Shown: positions 31,645-40,840, numbered from the stretch's first letter. The stretch is 64,000 nt of DNA from VAZQ01 sp963841705 (GCA_963841705.1 CAWJDY010000009.1:1-64000), one strand, 5' to 3'. The notes: a model not told the origin generated them from the letters alone. A program made the numbers and translations.

Positions 31645-32111
31645 CGCCCGGTGCTCCTGTCTCCCTTCTTACGGTACATCCCAAGCATGCGCTTGGTGAC
31701 CAGAAAGCCTCCAAAGATGTTGATGGAGGCGAAGGTGAGCGCGACGAAGCCGAGCACCCGGGCCCAGAGCGGCCCGGAGCTGCCGGGGATAAGATTTACG
31801 CCGACGGCGAGCAGCGCGCCGACGACAATGACGGACGAGATCGCGTTGGTCACCGACATCAGCGGCGTGTGCAGGGCCGGGGTCACCGACCACACGACGA
31901 AATACCCGACGAACACCGCCAGAACGAAAATGGAGAAGCGCGAGATGAAGGGATCCACCGCCCCCGCGCTCACCGCGTGCATCGCTCCTCCGCTCGCGGC
32001 AGCAATGATGTCGAGCTGCGCCAGGATTACATCTCGGGCGGCATCAGCAATCGTGGCATGATCGGAGAAGCCGACAGGACTGCCGGATGACACCAGGGTC
32101 AGCATCGGCAT
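31641..32111 (-). CDS. pntAB: NAD(P) transhydrogenase subunit alpha part 2 (membrane)
   Basis: The 156-residue protein has a soluble N-terminus followed by membrane helices with FVGYFVVWSVTPALHTPLMS, VTNAISSVIVVGALLAVG and NIFGGFLVTKRMLGMYRKKG. These are the domain II landmarks. The N-terminal extension of about 50 residues (starting MPMLTLVSSG) is longer than in minimal forms. It is the middle gene of pntAA-pntAB-pntB, in the split arrangement common in alphaproteobacteria. Confidence 0.95.
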   Translation of the reverse strand: MPMLTLVSSGSPVGFSDHATIADAARDVILAQLDIIAAASGGAMHAVSAGAVDPFISRFSIFVLAVFVGYFVVWSVTPALHTPLMSVTNAISSVIVVGALLAVGVNLIPGSSGPLWARVLGFVALTFASINIFGGFLVTKRMLGMYRKKGDRSTGR

Positions 32112-32126
32112 CTCCTCTGCGTTCTC

Positions 32127-33260
32127 TCAGGCCGCGCTTTTCGGCGCAAAGCTCGGATGGATGACGGCGCCCTCGCGGGTGAGCGCCGTCGCCTTGACGA
32201 TCTCGTCGTCCCAGTTCACCGCCAGCGCCTTTTGCTTCTTGTCCACAAGCAGTTCGAGGAACGCGAACAGGTTGCGGGCGTAGAGGCTCGAAGCCGATGC
32301 GGCCACGCGGCCGGGCACGTTAAGATGCCCCACGACCTTGACCTCGTTCACGGTCACCACCTCGCCGGGCTTGGCGAACTCGCAATTGCCGCCGCGCTCG
32401 ACCGCAAGGTCAACAATAACGGAGCCGGGGCGCATGGAGAGCACCATCTCTCTGCTGATCAGCCGCGGCGCGGGGCGACTGGGAATGAGCGCGGTGGTCA
32501 GGACGATGTCCTGCTTCTTGATGTGCTCGGCGACGAGTGCGGCCTGCTTGGCCTGATACTCCTTCGACATCTCCTTGGCGTAGCCCCCCGCAGTCTCAGC
32601 CTGCTTGAACTCCTCGTCCTCGACCGCGATGAACTTGGCGCCGAGGCTCTCGACCTGCTCCTTGGCGGCCGGCCGGACATCGGTCGCGGTGACAATGGCC
32701 CCGAGCCGGCGCGCAGTCGCGATCGCCTGCAGCCCGGCAACCCCCGCGCCCATGACGAACACCCTGGCAGCCGGCACGGTGCCCGCGGCCGTCATCATCA
32801 TCGGCAGCACGCGGCCATATTCGGCCGCCGCATCGATCACCGCGCGATAGCCGGCGAGATTGGCCTGGCTGGAGAGCACGTCCATCGTCTGTGCGCGGGT
32901 GATCCGCGGCAGCAGCTCCATGGCGAACGCGACAATCCCCGCCTTCGCCATCTCCCTTACGGCCGCATCCTGTCCGTACGGGTCCATCATCGCGATGACG
33001 AGAGCGCCTCGCTTGTAGCCGGAAAGCTCGGAGGAGCTCGGCCGGCGCACCTTGAGGACGACGTCCGCGTCCTTGACCGCGCCGCTGGCAACGGATGCGC
33101 CTGCGGACGCAAATTCAGCGTCCGGAATGCCCGACCCCGCGCCGGCGCCCGGCTCGACCGCGACATCGGCCCCGAGCGCCTCCATTTTCTTCACGGTTTC
33201 CGGTGTCGCGGCAACGCGCGTCTCGCCTGGCTCGAGCTCGCGCGCTACCGCAATGCGCAT
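32127..33260 (-). CDS. pntAA: NAD(P) transhydrogenase subunit alpha part 1 (NAD-binding)
   Basis: The 377-residue cytoplasmic protein belongs to the alanine dehydrogenase/PNT family: ELEPGETRVAATPETVKK, LPRITRAQTMDVLSSQANLA and the Rossmann motif FVMGAGVAGLQAIATARRLG with TATDVRP. The lysine-rich loop QAGGYAKEMSKEYQ-like part (here TAGGYAKEMSKEYQAKQAAL) is normal. It binds NAD(H) and works with PntAB and PntB in the membrane. It starts 24 bp after the oxidase-subunit-IV-like gene, so it is probably in that transcript. Confidence 0.97.
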   Translation of the reverse strand: MRIAVARELEPGETRVAATPETVKKMEALGADVAVEPGAGAGSGIPDAEFASAGASVASGAVKDADVVLKVRRPSSSELSGYKRGALVIAMMDPYGQDAAVREMAKAGIVAFAMELLPRITRAQTMDVLSSQANLAGYRAVIDAAAEYGRVLPMMMTAAGTVPAARVFVMGAGVAGLQAIATARRLGAIVTATDVRPAAKEQVESLGAKFIAVEDEEFKQAETAGGYAKEMSKEYQAKQAALVAEHIKKQDIVLTTALIPSRPAPRLISREMVLSMRPGSVIVDLAVERGGNCEFAKPGEVVTVNEVKVVGHLNVPGRVAASASSLYARNLFAFLELLVDKKQKALAVNWDDEIVKATALTREGAVIHPSFAPKSAA

Positions 33261-33284
33261 GCACCCTTCCCCCGGACCGACAGC

Positions 33285-33590
33285 CTATTGCGCCGGCCCG
33301 CCGCCGGAGCCGAGCGCAAGGGCCAGGAGCGAAAGCACCACCATGACCGCGCTCGGTGCCCGCGCTTCAGTCATTATACCATGTACCGCGACGATGCTGG
33401 CGATCACGAAAATGCCGAAAGCGGTGAGCCAGTGGCCCTCTACTGCACCGATTGCGAGACCGAGGAGGATGTTGACGACGTGGGCGCCACCCACGAACAC
33501 CAAATGGACAAAGCGCTCATACATCACCTCATGCGCCGGCAGATCGTCGCCCTGCGCGGTCGCATATTCGACGGATCCGTGGTCGGCCAT
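33285..33590 (-). CDS. aa3-type cytochrome c oxidase subunit IV-like small membrane protein
   Basis: I place the start at the ATG at 33590 because GGAGGA lies four bases upstream. The 101-residue protein (MADHGSVEYATAQGDDLPAH, EVMYERFVHLVFVGGAH) has the short charged N-terminus followed by two or three helices seen in aa3-type oxidase subunit IV-like proteins. It lies directly upstream of pntAA, an arrangement I recall from Bradyrhizobium and Rhodopseudomonas. A role in the transhydrogenase complex or membrane energetics is inferred from position, not shown. Confidence 0.75.
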   Translation of the reverse strand: MADHGSVEYATAQGDDLPAHEVMYERFVHLVFVGGAHVVNILLGLAIGAVEGHWLTAFGIFVIASIVAVHGIMTEARAPSAVMVVLSLLALALGSGGGPAQ

Positions 33591-33708
33591 TCGATCCTCC
33601 AACCTGGCTCAGTGTCGTGGGGATTACCTCAGTTGGCCCGCCTGAGCAACGGCGACGGAGAACGAACGAACCGTCGGCAATGATGAATCTTGCAGCAGCG
33701 TGAGCCGC

Positions 33709-35070
33709 TTACGCGACCTGATCGAGCCCGACCGCAGCGAGCGCGGCGTTCTGCTGATTACGCAGGCGCGCGAGCGAAAAATCCTCGATGGCTGCGTTGA
33801 ACAGCCGGTGAAAGTTGAGCTCCGCTCTCAGATGCAGAAAGACGGCGCCAAGCCCGATGGCGGCGCGGTCCATGAACACGAACTCGCGCGGCACCGTCAC
33901 CGGCCCGCGCTGCTTGAGTGCCTGATGCACGCGAAAAGCCTCGCGCCGGCCATATTCCGACGGCTTTACCCCGTCAGCAAGGCTGCGCACCCGATCATCC
34001 AGAAGCGGCCCGTAGATGAAGCGCGCCCAGATATTGAGCGCCTCGATCACCTCGCGACGCAGCCGCCTGAACCCCCAGGTCTCGTATGCATGCACGATGA
34101 GATCGTCATCTCCATGCAGAAGGCCGTGATAAAGGTCGATGACGCCGCCCACGAACTTGGGGGCAAATATGCGGATGCAGCCATAGTCCAGCAGATTGAT
34201 TCCGGAGGCGCGACCGTTGAGGCGGAACACCGTATAGTTTCCCAGGTGGGGGTCGCCATGGATCACCCCATAGCGGCTGAACGGCCACCACCATGCCATG
34301 AACATCGCCGTGCCCAGGCGGTTACGGATGTCGAGCGCGTCGCTCTTGTGCGCGAGCAGCCTGTCGCCGTCGAGCCAGTCGAGCGTGAGCAGGCGCCGGG
34401 TGGAGAGCTCGGGCCACACCCGCGGCACCCGAATATCTGCAACGGCGGACAGCATGTTCTGATAAAGCGCCGCGTGCCTCGCTTCGCGCCGATAGTCGAG
34501 CTCCTCGCGAATGCGCGCCCCGATCTCCTTTGCGATCTCGGTGGTGTCGATGACGGGATCCATGCGCCGATGAATGGCGAAGATGAGGGCGAGCTGGCGC
34601 AGGTCGGCTTCGACCGCCGATTCCATGTCGGGGTACTGAAGCTTGCACGCGAGCTCGCTCCCGTCATGGGCAGTGGCGCGATGCACCTGCCCGAGCGATG
34701 CGGCCGCCGCGGGGTGATGCTCGAAGCGCTTGAACTTGCTCTGCCAGTTGGGACCGAGCTCGGCTGCCATTCGCCGCTTGACGAACGGCCACCCCATCGG
34801 CGGCGCCTCGCTCTGCAGCTTCATGAGCTCGGCTGCATATTCCGCGGGCAAAGCGTCCGGGATCGTGGCCAACAACTGGGCCACCTTCATGATAGGCCCC
34901 TTGAGGCCACCCAGCGCGGCGGCAAGCTCGCTCGCATTCCTGGTTCGATCGAGCGAAAGCCCAAGCAGGCGCGCTCCCGCAAACCGGGCAGCCACGCCGC
35001 TCATGTTTGCCCCTACGCGCGCATACCGCGCGGCGCGGGCGCTGAAACGATTCGCTTCCCGGTCGGCCAT
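33709..35070 (-). CDS. UbiB/ABC1 (AarF) family atypical kinase-like protein
   Basis: The 453-residue protein has the family's features. The N-terminal LKGPIMKVAQLLATIPDALP corresponds to the KxGQ motif, with A replacing G. The alanine-rich loop is AAAASLGQVHRAT. An ExD-like helix precedes VIHGDPHLGNYTVF (catalytic HGDPHxGN) and NLLDYGCIRIF, where DYG replaces DFG. The family's relatives COQ8/UbiB support ubiquinone biosynthesis. This subfamily (with MKVAQ) is common in rhizobia and its direct role is unclear. It lies 23 bp downstream of pepF on the same strand. Confidence 0.94.
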   Translation of the reverse strand: MADREANRFSARAARYARVGANMSGVAARFAGARLLGLSLDRTRNASELAAALGGLKGPIMKVAQLLATIPDALPAEYAAELMKLQSEAPPMGWPFVKRRMAAELGPNWQSKFKRFEHHPAAAASLGQVHRATAHDGSELACKLQYPDMESAVEADLRQLALIFAIHRRMDPVIDTTEIAKEIGARIREELDYRREARHAALYQNMLSAVADIRVPRVWPELSTRRLLTLDWLDGDRLLAHKSDALDIRNRLGTAMFMAWWWPFSRYGVIHGDPHLGNYTVFRLNGRASGINLLDYGCIRIFAPKFVGGVIDLYHGLLHGDDDLIVHAYETWGFRRLRREVIEALNIWARFIYGPLLDDRVRSLADGVKPSEYGRREAFRVHQALKQRGPVTVPREFVFMDRAAIGLGAVFLHLRAELNFHRLFNAAIEDFSLARLRNQQNAALAAVGLDQVA

Positions 35071-35093
35071 GTTCGTTTCATGGAGTCAATCGA

Positions 35094-36917
35094 CTATCCC
35101 AGCGCCTCCAGCTCGGTGATCATCCGCTCGATGACGGCGAGGCCGCCCTGCCAAAAAGCCGGATCCCGCGCATCCAGCCCGAACGGCGCCAACAGCTCGG
35201 AGTGGTGCTTGGTGCCGCCGGCGGCGAGCATGTCGAGATAGCGCTGCGCAAAGCCCTCATTCGCCTGCTCATAGACCGCATAGAGCGAGCTCACGAGACA
35301 GTCCCCGAATGCGTAGGCATAGACGTAAAAGGCGGAGTGCACGAAGTGAGGGATGTAGGACCAGAACGTCTCGTAGCCCGGCTTGAGCTCGATCGCGGGG
35401 CCCAGGCTTTCGTGCTGCACCTCGAGCCAAAGCGCATTGAGCCGCTCCGCTGTCAGCTCACCATTGCGTCTTTGCGTATGCACATCACGCTCGAAAGTAT
35501 AGAACGCGATCTGCCGGACGACGGTGTTAAGCATGTCCTCGACCTTGGCCGCGAGCATGGCTTTGCGCTGCTTCTTGTCGGCGTTTGCCAGCAACTTCCT
35601 GAAAGTAAGCATCTCGCCGAAAACGCTCGCGGTCTCGGCGAGCGTGAGCGGCGTCGGGGCCATGAGCGCGCCATTGGGCGCCGCCAGTACCTGATGTACC
35701 CCGTGGCCAAGCTCGTGCGCCAAGGTCATCACGTCGCGCGGCTTGCCCTGATAGTTGAGCAGCACATAGGGATGTGCGGACGGAACCGTCGGGTGTGAAA
35801 AAGCTCCGGGCGTCTTGCCCGGACGCACCGGCGCATCGATCCAGTCATTGCTGAAGAATTTCTCGGCAATGGCGGCCATCTCGGGAGAGAACGCGCCGTA
35901 GGAGGTGAGGACCGTGGCTTTCGCCTCCGACCAGGAGATGGTGCGGGTTGGGGCCTTGGGCAGCGGCGCATTGCGGTCCCAGTGCGCCAACCGCTTCTTC
36001 CCAAACCAATGCGCCTTGAGCGCGTAGTAGCGATGGGACAGCCGTGGATAAGATCGGCGCACCGCCGCGACCAGCGCCGCAACCACCTCGGGCTCAACCC
36101 GGTTGGAGAGGTGACGGGCATCGGCGACGTCCGCAAATCCTCTCCAGCGATCGGAAATCTCCTTGTCCTTGGCAAGGACGTTGGTGATCAGCGCAAAGGT
36201 TTGCAGGTTGTCGGTGAAACTCCTGGCAAGCGCCTGCGATGCCGCTTTGCGGGTATTCCCGTTGGGATGATGCAGCAGATTGAGCGTCGGCTCGATCGGC
36301 AGGGATTTCGTCCCTACCCTGAAGCGCATGCGCGCAATGATCTCGTCGAACAGCCAATTCCAGGCGGTGTAGGTCGTCACCGACTTCTCGTGGAACAGCT
36401 GCTCGATGCGGTCCTCGAGCTGGTAGGGTTTTTCCTTGCGCAAATCCTCGAGCCAGGGACGATAGTGCGCCAGCGCCGGCTCGCGCATTGCCGCTTCGAG
36501 TTGAGCATCATCGAGACGATTGAGCTCGAGGGCGAAGAACAACAAATGGATGGAAGCAGCGGTGACGCGTTCCTGCACATCCGAGTAGAATTTCGCTCGA
36601 TCGGGGTCGACCGTATTGCCCGAATGAATGAGGGTGGCGTACGAGATGAGCCGCCCCATCAGATCATCCAGCGCCTCATAGCGCTTCACTGCTTCTGCCA
36701 AGGCCGCTCCGCCATGGGGCTCGGCTGTCAATGTCGCAAGCTTGCCCTTGTACTCGCGCTCGAAAGCAACGCTTTCGGCATCGGAGCGATCGAGATCCCG
36801 CTTTACCTGCGGATCATCGATGCCGAGATAGAGATCGGCAAGATTCCACTCGGGCAGCCGGCCGATAGTCTGCGGGCGTGATTTGGCGGCTTGCGCCGCG
36901 CGTCTCTGTCCAGCCAT
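35094..36917 (-). CDS. pepF: M3 family oligoendopeptidase F
   Basis: The 607-residue protein carries the zinc motif H401-E402-L-G-H405 in LAHELGHGVHQVLA, followed by the glutamate E428 in LAETASVFGEML. The N-terminus (QTIGRLPEWNLADLYLGIDD) and the length are normal for the PepF/M3B type. It is a cytoplasmic zinc metallopeptidase cutting short peptides. The UbiB-family gene follows closely on the same strand. Confidence 0.96.
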   Translation of the reverse strand: MAGQRRAAQAAKSRPQTIGRLPEWNLADLYLGIDDPQVKRDLDRSDAESVAFEREYKGKLATLTAEPHGGAALAEAVKRYEALDDLMGRLISYATLIHSGNTVDPDRAKFYSDVQERVTAASIHLLFFALELNRLDDAQLEAAMREPALAHYRPWLEDLRKEKPYQLEDRIEQLFHEKSVTTYTAWNWLFDEIIARMRFRVGTKSLPIEPTLNLLHHPNGNTRKAASQALARSFTDNLQTFALITNVLAKDKEISDRWRGFADVADARHLSNRVEPEVVAALVAAVRRSYPRLSHRYYALKAHWFGKKRLAHWDRNAPLPKAPTRTISWSEAKATVLTSYGAFSPEMAAIAEKFFSNDWIDAPVRPGKTPGAFSHPTVPSAHPYVLLNYQGKPRDVMTLAHELGHGVHQVLAAPNGALMAPTPLTLAETASVFGEMLTFRKLLANADKKQRKAMLAAKVEDMLNTVVRQIAFYTFERDVHTQRRNGELTAERLNALWLEVQHESLGPAIELKPGYETFWSYIPHFVHSAFYVYAYAFGDCLVSSLYAVYEQANEGFAQRYLDMLAAGGTKHHSELLAPFGLDARDPAFWQGGLAVIERMITELEALG

Positions 36918-37512
36918 TGCGTTCTGTGACCGTGGTTCGCGTGACAGGTCCTGCGGGTGATTCAGCGGTCTCGTCGCCGATACAGCTAATATCGAAAGCC
37001 GCTCCGCCCAACCAGCGCAGCGCCGTTATTTTCCAGTCGCGCAACCTGGAGATGCGGGTCTGGAGCGGGTTCGAAGCAACACCTCCCCTTTCAGAGGCAC
37101 GGCAATCGCATATGGCTGTCGTCCCGGCCAAGCGAGCCCGGCGGGGGCACCCCGCCGACAAGGTCGGCGGGGACCCCGTCAACCGGGCTCGCGCGAGCCG
37201 GGATCCAGTAATCCATGGCCGGCATGAATGCACGAGTCGCTGTCGATTACTGGATTCCGGCTCTTCCTCGCCGGGCGAAGCCCCGGCTCGGTCGGCCGAA
37301 ATGACAGGCATGGATTGTTTGCAGAGTGACGCGATAGCACGATCTTCGGTGCCAACTGCACGGACTCTCCAGTTCAGGTTGGTAATGGCGTGTCCGCCCC
37401 ACGGTCGAGCCACAGGTGACTATCCTGAGACTCGCAACAGATCGCTTTCAGGAGCCGTTAACCCAAGTCGGCCACAGTGCCCCAATTCGGCACACGGTCC
37501 CGGGGTTGTGTA
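36918..37512. other. Intergenic region with palindromic repeat and regulator promoter
   Basis: The region lies between the divergent pepF and the NtrC-type gene. It holds the long composite repeat at 37118-37305. Otherwise I see only about 200 bp on either side where promoters of the two genes must lie. No small gene is convincing. Confidence 0.55.
37118..37305. repeat. Composite palindromic repeat (GTCGTCCCGGCC...ATGAC), about 188 bp
   Basis: The left part has GTCGTCCCGGCCAAGCGAGC then GGCACCCCGCCGACAAGGTC and GGCGGGG hairpins, with CGGGATCCAGTAATCC. The right part has GATTACTGGATTCCGGCTC, CGCCGGGCGAAGCCCCGGC and GGCCGAAATGAC. It is a longer member of the same CCAGTAATC / GATTACTGG family. 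Confidence 0.85.
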
Positions 37513-39030
37513 GTGAGCGAGCGAATTCTGATCGTCGATGACGATCCCGTGCAGCGCCGGCTCCTCGACAACATGGTGCGCCAGCTCGGGTACGAGCCCC
37601 TCGTGGCCGAGACCGGCGATGCTGCCGTGGCCATGCTCAACGACGAGGGTAGTCCTGTCGATGCCGTGGTGCTCGATCTGGTCATGCCGGGGCTCGATGG
37701 GCTTGGCGTGCTCGCGCAGGCGCGCAAAGCCGGGCTGGGGGTTCCTATCATCGTGCAGACCGCGCATGGGGGGATCGACAACGTGGTCACCGCCATGCGC
37801 GCCGGCGCAACCGATTTCGTCGTCAAGCCGATCGGCGCCGAGCGTCTTCAGGTTTCGCTGCGCAATGCGCTTGCGGCAAGCGCGCTCGAGGACGAGCTGG
37901 CCCGCATCAAAAGGAGCAGGACGGGGACGCTTGGATTCAGGGACATCATCGGCCGCAGCCCGCGCATGCACTCGGTGCTGCGCATCGCCGAGAAGGCGGC
38001 GCGGTCCTCCATTCCGGTATTGATCGAGGGCCAGTCCGGCGTCGGCAAGGAGCTGGTCGCGCGCGCAATCCATGGCTCCGGGGCCCGGCGGGCAAAAGCG
38101 TTCGTGGCCGTCAATTGCGGAGCGATCCCCGACAATCTCGTGGAATCCGTCCTGTTCGGTCATGAGAAGGGAGCCTTCACCGGCGCGACCGACCGGCACA
38201 TTGGAAAATTCGCCGAGGCTTCAGCCGGAACGCTTTTCCTCGACGAGGTAGGCGAGCTTCCCGCGGCCGCGCAGGTGAAACTGCTGCGCGCCGTCCAAGA
38301 GAATGAAATCGAGCCGGTCGGGGCGCGCAAACCGGTCAAGATCGACGTGCGTCTGATCTCGGCCACCAATCGAGACCTGATTTCCGACGTGAAGGCCGGA
38401 CGCTTTCGCGAGGATCTGTTCTATCGCCTGCACGTTTTTCCGATTACAGTGCCGCCGTTGCACGAGCGAGCAGAGGACATTCCGGAGCTGACGCGGCATT
38501 TTCTTGCGCGGTTCGCCGCCGAAGAGGGCAAACGCCGGTGCCGCCTGAGCGCCGATGCGCTGTCGCTGCTGCGCAGCTATGACTGGCCCGGCAATGTGCG
38601 CCAGCTCGAGAACGCCATCTTTCGCGCGGTTGTCCTCGCAGAGACCGACACGATCGGGATCGACGAATTCCCGCAGATCGCTGCCCGCAAAGCGAGCGGG
38701 GAGCCGGCTGCGGCACCGGTCTGCCCGGAACCGCCGTCCGATCCGCGGGAGACGATCGAAGCCGCCGCGCTTGGCGCCGACAGCGCCGCCTTTGAGCCGT
38801 TCACCGCAGCAATACCGACCGGGCCGCTGGATTTGCTCGACGCAAGCGGAGAGGTGCGCCCGCTCGAGCAGATCGAGGCGGATGTCATTCGCTTTGCCAT
38901 CTCGCATTACCGCGGGCAGATGTCGGAAGTCGCGCGACGCCTGCGCATCGGTCGTTCAACGCTTTACCGCAAGCTGGATTATCTCGGGCTTTCTGCCGAT
39001 TCGCCGGATTTGGACGTGCTGGCGCTGTAA
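37513..39030 (+). CDS. Sigma-54-dependent response regulator (NtrC-type)
   Basis: I start the protein at a GTG (VSERILIVDDDPVQRRLLDN); a GTG at 37477 would add 12 residues. The 505-residue protein has a receiver with D55 in VVLDLVMPGLDG. The AAA+ domain has Walker A EGQSGVGKE, the sigma-54 contact loop GHEKGAFTGAT and Walker B GTLFLDEVGE. A C-terminal Fis-type HTH follows (MSEVARRLRIGRSTLYRKLD). A Pro/Ala-rich linker separates AAA+ from HTH. It activates sigma-54 promoters after phosphorylation. No partner kinase is adjacent, and the target genes are unknown. Confidence 0.96.
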   Translation: MSERILIVDDDPVQRRLLDNMVRQLGYEPLVAETGDAAVAMLNDEGSPVDAVVLDLVMPGLDGLGVLAQARKAGLGVPIIVQTAHGGIDNVVTAMRAGATDFVVKPIGAERLQVSLRNALAASALEDELARIKRSRTGTLGFRDIIGRSPRMHSVLRIAEKAARSSIPVLIEGQSGVGKELVARAIHGSGARRAKAFVAVNCGAIPDNLVESVLFGHEKGAFTGATDRHIGKFAEASAGTLFLDEVGELPAAAQVKLLRAVQENEIEPVGARKPVKIDVRLISATNRDLISDVKAGRFREDLFYRLHVFPITVPPLHERAEDIPELTRHFLARFAAEEGKRRCRLSADALSLLRSYDWPGNVRQLENAIFRAVVLAETDTIGIDEFPQIAARKASGEPAAAPVCPEPPSDPRETIEAAALGADSAAFEPFTAAIPTGPLDLLDASGEVRPLEQIEADVIRFAISHYRGQMSEVARRLRIGRSTLYRKLDYLGLSADSPDLDVLAL

Positions 39031-39303
39031 ATCGGGCGAACGGGCTTGCATCAGCCGCCGATCTGGGGGCGTTAAATGATTCTTTGCGCTGCTAACAGAT
39101 GTGGCAACTTTTCGCCATAGTCCCCTGTCACCGTTTCTCGATTGGGGGGGACGGGTGGCGCAAAGCTGGCGTTAACTCTTCCCTAGTTAACACTGCGTTA
39201 GCCATTGTTCGCCGCGTCGATCAGCCGGCGGGACAATGGAGCTTGCTGCCCGTGGCGCTCGCTCGGGAGGCGGGACACTGACGCACTTGACGCGGGTGGG
39301 CAC

Positions 39304-40305
39304 GTGACGGTCAAAGTCGCGCACGGGAATTTGTTTCCATCACAGTTTACGCGGTATTGCAGCGGCATCGCCGCTGTTCTCATCATCTTCGGCTGCGAGA
39401 GCCTGCGGAGCGCCAGCGCCTATCAGGTCGCTTCCGCGGGCACGACGCTCGTCGCCGGCCCGACAGCGGAGAGGGCGGGATCGGAACTTGCGATCGCCAG
39501 CCCGAGTGCTCCGTTTGCCGGCTACGACTTGGCATCAGCGGTCTTCAAGCCGGTGCGTGTGGCCCAGGCCAGCACGGTATCCGATTCCGGCAATGCCACC
39601 GCGAACGACGTCATTAATGAGCGTGGCTTCTGGCAGGGCCTGCCGAGCGCCGAGCGCGTCGAGGTGCCGCCAGCCGCCAATTCACGGCTGACGGCGGCTC
39701 CGGCGAGCCCGCCGGCTCCAGCTCCCGCCAATGCGCCGCCACGGCGCACCGTAGCGAACGCGAGCGTCGGTCCGGCAATTCCGGGGAAGTCCGCGCCCTG
39801 GCCGGTGGCCGACGGTAAGGACCCCGAGCAGTTCTCGAATGCCCTTTCCTATGCGGCGCAGCCCGGCCCAATGGCCACACGAACGCTGCAGGTAACCCCG
39901 ACCAAGCCGCATGTCGGCGCGCATGGCGACACCACCGTTGCAGTCAAGCACTCCGACGAGCGCGCCCCGGCGGCAGCGCCGCGGAACGTAGCGGCAGCTA
40001 CGGCAGCACCCCCGACACAAGCGACCAAGAGTATCAGCCTGGTCCGTGTGGGAGACCGCTTCAATGATCCCTGGATGCGTGCCCTGATCGTGACCCCGAG
40101 CGCGCAGGATTACATGGAAACCACTCTGATCGGGGCACCGGATTACCGCAATCTCGGTCCTTATCTGGAGAAGCCTCCGAGCGCCGTTGCCGTGGCTTTC
40201 GCCGATGATCCCCATCCCGGGATGGCCACCGACCGATTTGCCGGCAACCCCGTCACTTTCGTCTCGACCGTGCCGTTTGGCGCGTCGCGAACGCCGTCAC
40301 GCTGA
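39304..40305 (+). CDS. Secreted Ala/Pro-rich hypothetical protein
   Basis: I place the start at a GTG at 39304 (VTVKVAHGNLFPSQFTRYCS); the frame extends to 39205. A hydrophobic segment (IAAVLIIFGCE) gives a signal peptide or lipoprotein-like leader. The central region is low-complexity (PASPPAPAPANAPPRR). The C-terminal part is more ordered (ISLVRVGDRFNDPWMRALIV then MTPSAQDYMETTL-like, here TPSAQDYMETTLIG). The conserved block at the end suggests an outer-surface or periplasmic protein. I do not recognise a family. The 270 bp before it is AT-richer with two GTTAAC sites. Confidence 0.7.
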   Translation: MTVKVAHGNLFPSQFTRYCSGIAAVLIIFGCESLRSASAYQVASAGTTLVAGPTAERAGSELAIASPSAPFAGYDLASAVFKPVRVAQASTVSDSGNATANDVINERGFWQGLPSAERVEVPPAANSRLTAAPASPPAPAPANAPPRRTVANASVGPAIPGKSAPWPVADGKDPEQFSNALSYAAQPGPMATRTLQVTPTKPHVGAHGDTTVAVKHSDERAPAAAPRNVAAATAAPPTQATKSISLVRVGDRFNDPWMRALIVTPSAQDYMETTLIGAPDYRNLGPYLEKPPSAVAVAFADDPHPGMATDRFAGNPVTFVSTVPFGASRTPSR

Positions 40306-40373
40306 TCCACTCGATGGCCGGCACAGGCCCCGCGCTAACTTAACTTAAGCCGGGATCGGCAATCTCTCGAGTT

Positions 40374-40486
40374 GTCATGCCCCGCTTCAAGCGGGGCATC
40401 CAGTAATCCCGCATGCCGGTTGAGGCGAAGCGTGCCAAATCCGACTTTCGGTGATTACTGGATCGTCCGCATGCGCGGACGATGAC
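40374..40486. repeat. Composite palindromic repeat (GTCAT...ATGAC family), 113 bp
   Basis: This copy is the closest relative of 30086-30200: GTCATGCCCCGCTTCAAGCG, CCAGTAATCC, GGTGATTACTGGATCGTCCG and GCGCGGACGATGAC in the same order. Even the interior TCCGACTTTCGG matches TCCGACGTTCGG. The two are about 10 kb apart. Confidence 0.9.
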
Positions 40487-40567
40487 GACCTACAGGGTGT
40501 GAACGCACCTTAAAGTTAGCGCCGATGCGGACAGGCCCGCCATGACGCGTTCACCGTCATAAAACCT

Positions 40568-40840
40568 CTAAATCATTCCGAGCGCGTGCATGTAGGTCTC
40601 AAGAACGGCTTCGTGCTCGCGTCGCTCGTCTGCATCCTGCCTGCGCAACTGCACCACCGCCCGTAACGCTCTGGTATCGAAACCGTTGGCCTTCGCTTCC
40701 GCGTAGACGTCGCGAACGTCGTCGGCGATCGCCTTCTTTTCTTCCTCCAGCCGCTCGATGCGCTCTACGAAGGCTTTCAAGTGATCCTTGGCAAAGCGCG
40801 TCGCCGGCTGCTCCTCTTTTGCCGCAGCGGCAGTGGACAT
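40568..40840 (-). CDS. gapR: GapR (DUF2312 / UPF0335) nucleoid-associated protein
   Basis: I place the start at the ATG at 40840, with GGAGG five bases upstream. The 90-residue protein shows the DUF2312 pattern FAKDHLKAFVERIERLEEEK, IADDVRDVYAEAKANGFDTR and ALRAVVQLRRQDADERREHE. GapR is an alphaproteobacterial protein that binds overtwisted DNA and is important for chromosome replication in Caulobacter. The gene sits in the usual neighbourhood with DUF1244, DUF1036 and pyk. The N-terminal STAAAAKEEQ extension is short and variable in the family. Confidence 0.95.
   Translation of the reverse strand: MSTAAAAKEEQPATRFAKDHLKAFVERIERLEEEKKAIADDVRDVYAEAKANGFDTRALRAVVQLRRQDADERREHEAVLETYMHALGMI

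Noticed and set aside
33700..35241. Long plus-strand frame opposite the UbiB-family gene
   Set aside because: It has 513 residues without family resemblance, and the minus-strand gene has a complete set of motifs. It is a shadow of that gene's codon bias.
39172..39190. CtrA-type box (TTAA-N7-TTAA) upstream of the secreted protein
   Set aside because: The two TTAA elements are 11 bases apart instead of 7, so the site does not fit the consensus.
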